Shown piece by piece: positions 56,927 to 64,000 of a stretch of DNA of 64,000 bases (its first letter is position 1; the number at the start of each line of letters is the position of its first letter). The notes under the pieces were generated by a model. It ran no database searches. It worked only from the letters and a program-made list of their open reading frames with translations, and was not told where the DNA came from. Source of the stretch: Musa acuminata AAA Group (lineage: Eukaryota; Streptophyta; Magnoliopsida; Zingiberales; Musaceae); NCBI RefSeq assembly GCF_036884655.1, contig NC_088330.1, positions 32,137,001 through 32,201,000 on the forward strand. The letters run 5' to 3'. A program made the translations under genes and the position numbers.

Positions 56927-59900
56927 CTTTAGCCTGATCTAGGGATCCCAAGAACAAATCTTGAAAGCTTCCACCCAGCAGAAATACTTAATCTTCACCA
57001 CAGTCCATCATATCCTAACCCCTAAAAAAATCAAGAAAACCTAAAAGGGAAAAAGGAAGCCAGAGATCCAAATCAAACAAGCTCGGACGATCCCTCAGTC
57101 TAAAACGTCGTCCAGGAACAAACAATCCAAGAAACAACCAAAAAATGAACTTTTTGACTAGAATCCAAGCAAAAAAAAAGGGAAAAAAGAGCAATTTGCA
57201 AGATCTCGGTGGTCTTCAAGACAACAATGACAAAAGAACTGGATGAGATCAAACGGATGGAAAGAGAGAGGGGGAAGTCGAGGTGGGGGAAGAAGCGGTC
57301 TTTTCTTCCTCCGCTGTGAGACCAGAATCGTTTGCTTCTTCTATTATTTTTTAACCACCATATAAAATTCATATGGCTGTCGCCGTCTCTCTTTTCTTTT
57401 TCCCCATAAAATATGGGAAAAATTCGTTCGGTGGATATAATAATTGTTTAAATTGTTGCCAAAAAAGCTCACTTTTATGGAGATCTCTCAATGGGAACGG
57501 GCGAACGCGGCCTCCGACCACAAAACCCTTGGAGAGCTTGTGACGGAGTTAAACGGCTACTCTACATTGACTGATATACCCCTACTTATCTCCAATATCC
57601 CAAAGCATAAAGAAGGAACGATCATGTTATTCCTTTAAAGAGAAGGGCATAAAAGGGGTAATCCGAGGGATATGGCAAAAGCGCATCTTTGACTAAAGAG
57701 GCAAGCGAGGGAAGAGAGGAAGCTGACGGGCTAACGTCACGGGCCCGTTTTAAATGACAGACGTTGGATTCGAATCGGACGGCTCTGCTGCCGCCTTTTC
57801 TGATGGAAAGCCGGCAAAAGTGGCCCTGCTGAAGGCTTTGCCACCGTTTGAATTGTCCGCTGTTGCCGTCGCGTTTGGAGCGGATTCCGTCACCGCTTCT
57901 TCCTCTTTTTGGGTGAGAAAATGACTTTTAATGCTTGCCAAATACCCATCCCATCGTTTGTCATTTAAGCAAGCACCGAGTAGATAGTAGGCTTTAAAAT
58001 GCGCGCATACCTGTAGATTATACATCGAGTATTCGCCTTCCTACGATTCAAAGGCAAGGATTTTATTATTGAGATTTCACCTAATCACACACATCATTTG
58101 AGCTTGGACAAAACTGATTCATTCTCATGTGAAAGAATGTAGAAGAAACAGGATATATTGTTGTCTGTATGACATAGAACACAAACCCAATCAAACAAGA
58201 AGCATAAAAAACCATGGCATCTTTCAAAAGAAGTGCATCTTTTGTAATGGTATGGTCCTCCAAACCTCCAGGTTTTAATATTAAGTCTCCTCTGTAATCC
58301 TTGTACCCAGTGAGAGGCCATTTTGCCTGCACCAGAGCACACAGAGCAATGAGTGTTTGCCTTCTGACAGATGTCAGTGACAGCATCTATGATCCATGCA
58401 TCCATTTCTCCGGAAGCTCACATTCGATTTAGTTTAACTATCAAATCAAGAGTTTATTCTTCTGGTTAAACACAGTTGGGTAAGTTGCTTCAATCCGTTG
58501 TGTCCACGTCCAAATGAGTTGTCTTGCTCTTTCGTTAGTTGAGGTCTCTCAAGAACAGGGAGGCTCTTGTCATTCCCATACTTTTTCTATTCCTCCTTTT
58601 GTGGGAGAAGAGGACTGAAGCTGACATAAATTAGAGACAATGAAACCCTCTTCTCCACAACAACCCGGCAATTATTACCACAGCCTTGAATGAGACAGTC
58701 TATCCTCGGAACGCCTTCACCACTTAAATCTGTGGCATAAAGAGCAGATGGCTTGCATTCAGCTATACACATTTAACGCTTGTGTGTTTTGCCATGAGCC
58801 ACACATGCATGCATGGATGGGAAAAAGACTCGAAGGTCATGTGATAGCAGAGAACTCTGCTATCTCACCCAAACCTCTGGCTGGCCCTGTCAAAAGGCCA
58901 AGGCAAAGCTGACAGGCAGCTTAGTTTGACTCTCGCTGCAAGCACCATGGTGTTGAGGCAGATTAAAGTGGTGATAACGTTCATTAGCTGTGTTCTACCA
59001 AGAAAAGTATTGTGGTCGTAGTAGACTTTGGACCAGGTCCAGGCCTGACGAAGAAGACTGCATCAGACAATATAGTCAAATACGTCAGCTTGCCGCATGC
59101 CTTTTTCTGTAACACCATGGAAATGGTTCTCGAACTCGATGGAATAAAAGCAAACAGTGACAAGGCAGGGAACAGTGGAGGAGGGAGCACAAGAAGCTGC
59201 CCCATCCATGTGTGAGCATATGAGTTGCATAATTGAAAAGGGAAGGAGGTGGGAGGAAGAAGAAGAAGATTCAGAAGAAAAAGGGAGGGGAGGAGGAAAA
59301 GTGGGCTAAGCTGACACAGAGTCTCGGCATGAGTGACCCCATGCCACGAGGCAATAATGCAAGGGTGTGCTGCATCACTGCCTTCCCATGTACGTGAAGC
59401 AGACACCACATCACCAAAAGGGATGCCCTCAAGCCACTACACCCCGGGGGGTATCGACCTGCACAACGCATCTGATGGGGAGAGCGAGGTGGAGTGGCCA
59501 ACTTGCCACCCCAAATCATGGCGATCAGGCAACAACATGTGGTTTGCTTGCCTGAGAACCTTAGAAGGCAAGCTGATCCTTGTTTGGCCCATGGAAGGTT
59601 GGTTCTCTGTTAACTCGTTGTCGGAAATGCGTCTCATTGGCTTTTCACCATTACTGTTCTCTTATATATGTGCTCGTAATAAAGACGACATCCAATCCAA
59701 TCAGCAGAGATATGATACAGCGGGTGAGGAAGTCATGCTGCGCTCGAGAACTCAAGTTACTTTGAAGCATCAAGTTATGGAACTGCAAGCAACATTTCAT
59801 CGAATAGAAAGCGGCAACATCTTAGTGTCAACACGATAAAGTTGATCGACCTAACCCGTTTTCAAATGCTATTATGTCCGAAAACCAAATGCCTCTTGAG

Positions 59901-60179
59901 ATGGTTGAGTTGATTATTCCTTCTCGTCCTATCTTAATGACGATAGATCAGCATGAGCTAGAGGATCATGTCAAATTATATCATGTTCGATAATGCCCGT
60001 AATGAGTTCAAATGATGATTGTAATTGTGAGTGTTTAAACGCGAATACATATACTATGGCAGGTTTTTCTTTTAATAGTCATAAGCTAAGCTGGTGTATC
60101 AATGAGGAATATCTCAAAATGATTGGACATGAATAGACTCTATCACATGATTGCCATGTTGACTAGGTAAACCTAGAAA
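56927..60179. other. Myosin upstream region and intergenic sequence
   Basis: 56927-57330 looks like myosin 5' UTR and promoter. Three minus-strand stretches (57750-58025, 58094-58405, 58587-58772) are open for 60-103 codons, one with CSVCSGAGKM. I recognise no family and cannot link them by convincing splice sites. A short inverted repeat GGCATG/CATGCC lies near 59325-59345. No gene is claimed. Confidence 0.4.
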
Positions 60180-60780
60180 CCATCATATACGAAGCTAATT
60201 ACATATTATCCTTTACAGATAGAAATATATAAAAAATTTACATTACGATCTTTATAGTTATGAAAGTGAAATATATAATCTCGTTTACCCTAATGTCGTC
60301 GGTTTTACTAATAGAAGATATAGCACGTGACAGTATATGAATGACACAAAAATAATATGTAAAAAAATAATTTCAACGATGTTGGTGAGCTAATTATAGA
60401 TTATCTCATATTGTTAGACCTCTTAAACGTTTTGATATTTAGACTTAAAAATTTTATATTCAAATTTCTATAGTTATAAAAATGAAACATTACCGATGGA
60501 AGATATAACACGTAACAGTACATGTATGAATGATATCGCACTACTCTGCCTCACTTACCCCCTCCCTCCTCATCGGCAAATACAAATGCCTCATATACCT
60601 CCTCCTCCTCCTCTGGCACCAACGCAGATGTAAAGCGACGCTAGAGGAGGCAAAGCGGTGCGATGTTGATGCAAATGTTTCACCTCTCTTCTCTTCCTCC
60701 TCCAATGTCGATGGACATGTCTCATCACTTTGACTCCTCATTTTCCTCATAATCAATGTTCAGATTGACATCGACAAAAC
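60180..60780. repeat. Dispersed AT-rich repeat copies, reverse orientation, plus CT-rich block
   Basis: Sequence at 60230-60350, and a shorter copy at 60470-60530, match the reverse complement of sequences at 62320-62420 and 62625-62750. Shared words include GTCATTCATG, AGGGTAAA and ATCTTTC. The CT-rich block 60540-60740 has a CTCCTC run. No coding capacity is seen. Confidence 0.5.
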
Positions 60781-60807
60781 CGACCACCATGTCGTTATTA
60801 CTGACCA

Positions 60808-61556
60808 TGTTAGGAAGTCTAGGGCAACATCATATGCGCAGCGGAAGAATAAAAAATAAAATCTCAAAATTCCTGTAGAAAAATAAAGGTTTCATTGTCA
60901 TACAAAGATTAGTACATAAAACCCACAAAATTGAAAAACTACGTATATAAGAAAGATGTGTTATCTAGGAAAATCGTATATCCTTGAAAACCTATAGTTT
61001 GTGGGAGAGGATAAATGAGGTCAACTATCCTCCTCTCTAGTGGTGATCCACACGGTATTGGATCATATGGATGAGATCCAATAAGATATTATTAAGTAGA
61101 GGTTTAAGTAGTTGGATAGAGATCCAATAACTAATATGACAGGATCCATTAGGGTTAAGTTGACAAGGGGCATCTATAAATAAGAGGAAACCAAAGGGCC
61201 ATGAGCTAGGTTCTTTTTAGTTACCTACTCCTATTCTCCTATCTCCCTCTCCTCCTCGTATTGTAGCCCCTATTTGGGGCATGTGGACAGCAATAAGGGG
61301 TAGCCCCTTCTTCATTGCGTGATGCGCACGAGGAAGAGATTTGGGCAGCGCTTGTAAGGTTGGTCGTCACTCCCAATAACTAGTTGTTTTAGATTTGAAA
61401 CTTTCAAAAGTACTCATACAAGACATCCTTGGTATCTCAAGTCTAAGGACCATATATATCATTGAGACTACAGAATCACTGTTTGACAATAAGGCATCAT
61501 CAGTCATCTAGTATTCCGTAAGCAGATCAATCAGTAAACTCATTCTCCAATAAGTA
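60808..61556 (+). mobile_element. Probable LTR-retrotransposon remnant (Ty1/copia-like LTR)
   Basis: The segment starts TGTTAGGAAGTC, a plausible LTR 5' end, and continues with GCGCAGCGGAAGAATAAAA. A TATA-like CTATAAATAAGAGG follows near 61174 and a GC-richer transcribed-region-like block near 61260-61360. The order resembles a plant copia LTR. I cannot define the 3' end or a target duplication, and no internal coding domains remain. Confidence 0.4.
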
Positions 61557-62245
61557 CTTGTAGTGTATCCCTAATGTCCTCACACGAGTAGCTATAAGAC
61601 CAACTGCATCCATCATATGAACGGGTATACAACACACCAATTTATCCGATTATCTCGATGTCCCTTTCGAGTAACCTATCACCGGGATTATTTAGGATAT
61701 GTGTTTAAAGGCGAATCAGTTTCATTATCGTGATCTCATCACGATTCAATTCTCATTACACAGACCCATAAATATCACAATATATTCAAACAATAGGTAA
61801 TATAAAGTGATAAAATATCAAATAATAATAATAAATAAAAAGATTATGTATCAAGTCACATGTATCATCACTCGCTTGTAGGGCATCTATAACTAGTACA
61901 CCTACACTGTATCCCTAGTATCCTCACATGAGCAACTATAAGACCAGTTGCCTCCATCATATGGACGTGTATATAGTATACTAGTCTATTCGGTTGTCTC
62001 AATATCTCTCTCGAGTAACCTATGACCAAGATTATTTAGTGTATATATTTAAAGGTGAATCAGTCTCATTATCGTGATTTCATCACAATCCGATTCTCAT
62101 TGCACAGATCAATGGACATCACAATATATATTTATGCAACGAGTAATATAAAATAATAAAATATCAAATAATATAATATATAAAAAGAGTGTGTATCATC
62201 ACTCACGTGATTGGCATGCAGGGCACATATGACTAGTAGACCACC
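61556..62245. repeat. Two direct copies of a ~343-bp retroelement-derived unit
   Basis: The block around TGTATCCCTAATGTCCTCAC (61563) recurs as TGTATCCCTAGTATCCTCAC (61907). Both copies then share the GCAACTATAAGACCA-like, CATCATATG, CTCGAGTAACCTAT-like and TCATTATCGTGAT blocks in the same order. They end in GTAGGGCAT/GCAGGGCAC plus ACTAGTA. Copies differ at about one base in eight. Confidence 0.8.
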
Positions 62246-62299
62246 ACAATAGTCTCCCACATTATCACCATCCATCATCATTATTGAAATTATTTTTTT

Positions 62300-62790
62300 G
62301 CCCATCATTTTTGTGTCATTCATGCATATGCTATCATGTATCTTTCGTTGGTAAAGCCAACGACATTAGGGTAAATGTGGTTAAATATTTCACATTTATA
62401 ACTATATAGATTTTAATATAAATTATTTAATACATGTGCTATCACATATTATATCCTTAGTCAGTAAAGTTAGGGTAAATGAGATTAAATATTTTATTTT
62501 AAATTTTAATATAAATTTTTAAGTATAGGAATCAGAATATTAAAGAAGTCTAACTATAAAGGATAACTTATAATTAGTCTGCCACGCACCACTATTGAAA
62601 TTATCTTTTTATTCGTTATTTTCATGTCATTCATGCATTTACTATTACATGTTGTATCTTTCATCAATAAAACTAACATCATTCGGATAAATAAGATTAA
62701 ATATTTTATTTTTATAATTATAAAGATTTCACTGTAAATTTTTAAGTTTAAGGATAGATATACTAAAAAGGTCTAAGTACATGCATACGT
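62300..62790. repeat. Two direct copies of the dispersed AT-rich repeat
   Basis: The copies at about 62300-62450 and 62600-62760 share TTCATGTCATTCATGCAT-type sequence. They also share GTATCTTTC, TAAA(G/A)C(C/T)AAC and a following TTAAATATTT. They are inverted relative to the copies at 60230 and 60470. Confidence 0.65.
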
Positions 62791-62904
62791 TGAAACTTGA
62801 TTGGTGTGGTTTTAGCTTTCGGTACCTATCAAATCTAGTCATATTAGAGCAGCTTCTAATAAGCTATTTTCAATTATAACTATCAATTTTTTAAATTTAA
62901 TAAA

Positions 62905-63205
62905 GAAATCTATGAAGATTTTGATGATTTTATTCAAATATTGCCCCACTCATATCTAATATACGTCTCAAATGCTCCGTTGTCGATGACTGCAATAATT
63001 CTGATTAACTGTCAAATATAGTATCAAATTGATTTCAGATGGGGTATTTTTAGATATGACTATTAAATATTTAAATCAAATATTTTATTTTAGAAAAAAA
63101 AAGAAGAAATCTATGAAGATTTTGATGATTTTGTCCAAATGTTTCCCCTCTGGTCCACCTAATAAATGTCTCAAATGCTCCATTCCTGATGGTTGCAATG
63201 ATTCC
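62905..63205. repeat. ~100-bp direct duplication, ~199 bp apart
   Basis: The segments 62905-63005 and 63105-63205 both begin ATCTATGAAGATTTTGATGA and share GTCTCAAATGCTCC further on. They are separated by an AT-rich stretch that is itself partly similar. Confidence 0.8.
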
Positions 63206-63530
63206 AGCATCATACACATTTATTTACTTGTTGATGGAGGAGATTCATGTGGATCTATAAGAAGATTAAATGCCATAATCTAATCTGTCCTCTAATGGGC
63301 CTCATCACTTGTCTCTAATAAATAACTAAGAAAAAAGAAGAGGAAAGTGAGATGATTGTTTATCATCTCCTAAGAGGCCCACTACATGTTTGATAAAATG
63401 GGTCAAAAAAATTGGGCTTTAGTGCAAAGCATAGCTGTCTGTTTCTCTCAACAATTTGGGCTCATTTAAGCTGACGTCATCCGTCCCATCTCACCGCCGC
63501 TCCTTGGAACCGTATTCAGGTTTCTCTTAT

Positions 63531-63545
63531 CCTAAAACCCTAACG
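63531..63545 (+). promoter_or_regulatory. Telo-box-like motif upstream of the helicase gene
   Basis: The sequence AAAACCCTAA about 85 bases before the ATG matches the plant telo-box (AAACCCTAA). That motif is frequent in promoters of genes for translation and RNA metabolism. Confidence 0.55.
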
Positions 63546-63620
63546 CCCCAATCTCCGCACGCGGGAAGCTGCTGCCACCATTTCCTCGCTCTGTATCTGC
63601 TCCTCTGTTAGAGGGCTCAA

Positions 63621-64000
63621 ATGGAGCTCATCATCGGGCAAAGTCACAGCGGCGTGCTTGCATTGGCGTCTTCTCGCTCCCTCCTCGGCGGCCGCTTTGC
63701 GTTGAGGTGTCTATCTGCGCTACGCACCACGGGGTTCCATAAAGCGGCCCACCCCAAGAACCGCACCGAAGCCCCGGACTCTTCCCTCGCCCTCTCAAGC
63801 CTTGGTTTCAAACCTCAAATCGAGTCGGGAAGGAAGAAAGATCGAAGCTTTGTTGATATTGGAACGCTGAAACCTGCCGCTACGAAGGTCTCTCCGGCGA
63901 GGGACAAGCCGATCAAACTCAGAAAGGCAAAGCTTCAGATTGACGAGTCTTTGTTCTCGGCCAAGTCCTTCGCCGAGCTTGGCCTGTCGCCGCGGCTGAT
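63621..64000 (+). CDS. DEAD-box RNA helicase, N-terminal part (RH50-like), partial
   Basis: The ATG at 63621 opens a GC-rich reading frame that runs off the window after 126 codons. The N-terminus is Ser/Arg-rich with few acids, so organelle targeting is likely. It is followed by DIGTLKPAATK and the stretch LFSAKSFAELGLSPRLI. The last piece is the aromatic lead-in and F-x-x-L-G-L of the Q-motif region that starts a DEAD-box helicase core. The spacing and words resemble plant RH50-type helicases from my memory of that group. The catalytic motifs (Walker A, DEAD, SAT) lie beyond the window, so the subfamily is tentative. The upstream sequence contains AAACCCTAACG, a telo-box-like word common in promoters of ribosome and translation genes. 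Confidence 0.75.
   Translation, partial: MELIIGQSHSGVLALASSRSLLGGRFALRCLSALRTTGFHKAAHPKNRTEAPDSSLALSSLGFKPQIESGRKKDRSFVDIGTLKPAATKVSPARDKPIKLRKAKLQIDESLFSAKSFAELGLSPRL

Noticed and set aside
57750..58025. 91-codon minus-strand frame with Ala/Ser/Glu-rich C-terminus
   Set aside because: It is in the putative myosin upstream region, has no recognisable domain, and I could not join it to other exons.
58094..58405. 103-codon minus-strand frame with CSVCSGAGKM
   Set aside because: One zinc-finger-like CxxC is not enough to call a DnaJ-type finger. A second frame over the same bases is equally open and no family match came to mind.
59333..59839. 168-codon plus-strand frame upstream of the myosin gene
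   Set aside because: Mixed composition, no motif, overlapping open frames on both strands; nothing supports translation.

Overview
This window is plant nuclear DNA. Its genes are split by GT-AG introns, three products carry plastid transit peptides, and plant-only families are present: a class VIII myosin, a tau glutathione transferase, a Kunitz inhibitor and a ferredoxin-thioredoxin reductase variable chain. GC-rich first exons beside AT-rich introns, together with many GTACCG-rich short transposons, suggest a monocot, perhaps of the banana order. That placement is inference. I rebuilt exons by hand from splice consensus, reading frame and family motifs. Every multi-exon model given in full closes to a whole number of codons.

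Layout. 107-6073 (+): HBS1-like ribosome-rescue GTPase, 10 exons. 7027-7521 (+): FTR variable chain, intronless. 11803-13892 (+): At1g65710-like protein of unknown function, 2 exons. 14277-14356 (-): tRNA-Leu(AAG). 14628-20216 (+): plastid EamA/WAT1-related transporter (At3g02690-like), 7 exons, with a large intronic inverted repeat. 22059-25506 (-): GH27 alpha-galactosidase, 15 exons, tail to tail with the transporter. 30189-30410 (+): small conserved plant protein of unknown function. 31276-32058 (-): tau-class GST, 2 exons. 33330-35340: diverged ~300-bp tandem satellite in a very AT-rich gap. 36837-37439 (-): Kunitz/miraculin-like inhibitor. 38932-56926 (-): class VIII myosin, 23 exons over 18 kb. 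60180-63210: decayed retroelement and dispersed-repeat remnants. 63621-64000 (+): 5' end of a DEAD-box RNA helicase that runs off the window.

The genes are ordinary unlinked housekeeping and stress genes, each with its own promoter, and I see no gene cluster or operon. The less ordinary material is non-coding. It includes a hairpin-capable inverted repeat of roughly 0.8 kb inside a transcribed intron, next to a Ty3/gypsy reverse-transcriptase scrap. Three GTACC-rich hAT-type MITEs with perfect 8-bp target duplications sit in myosin introns. There is also the palindrome-bearing satellite, a 14-nt myosin microexon, and a possible frame-broken SKI7-type exon in the HBS1 gene. I found no convincing new defence, biosynthetic or mobile system. 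Database searches and RNA-seq could change that view for the orphan exon-like blocks at 11025-11344.
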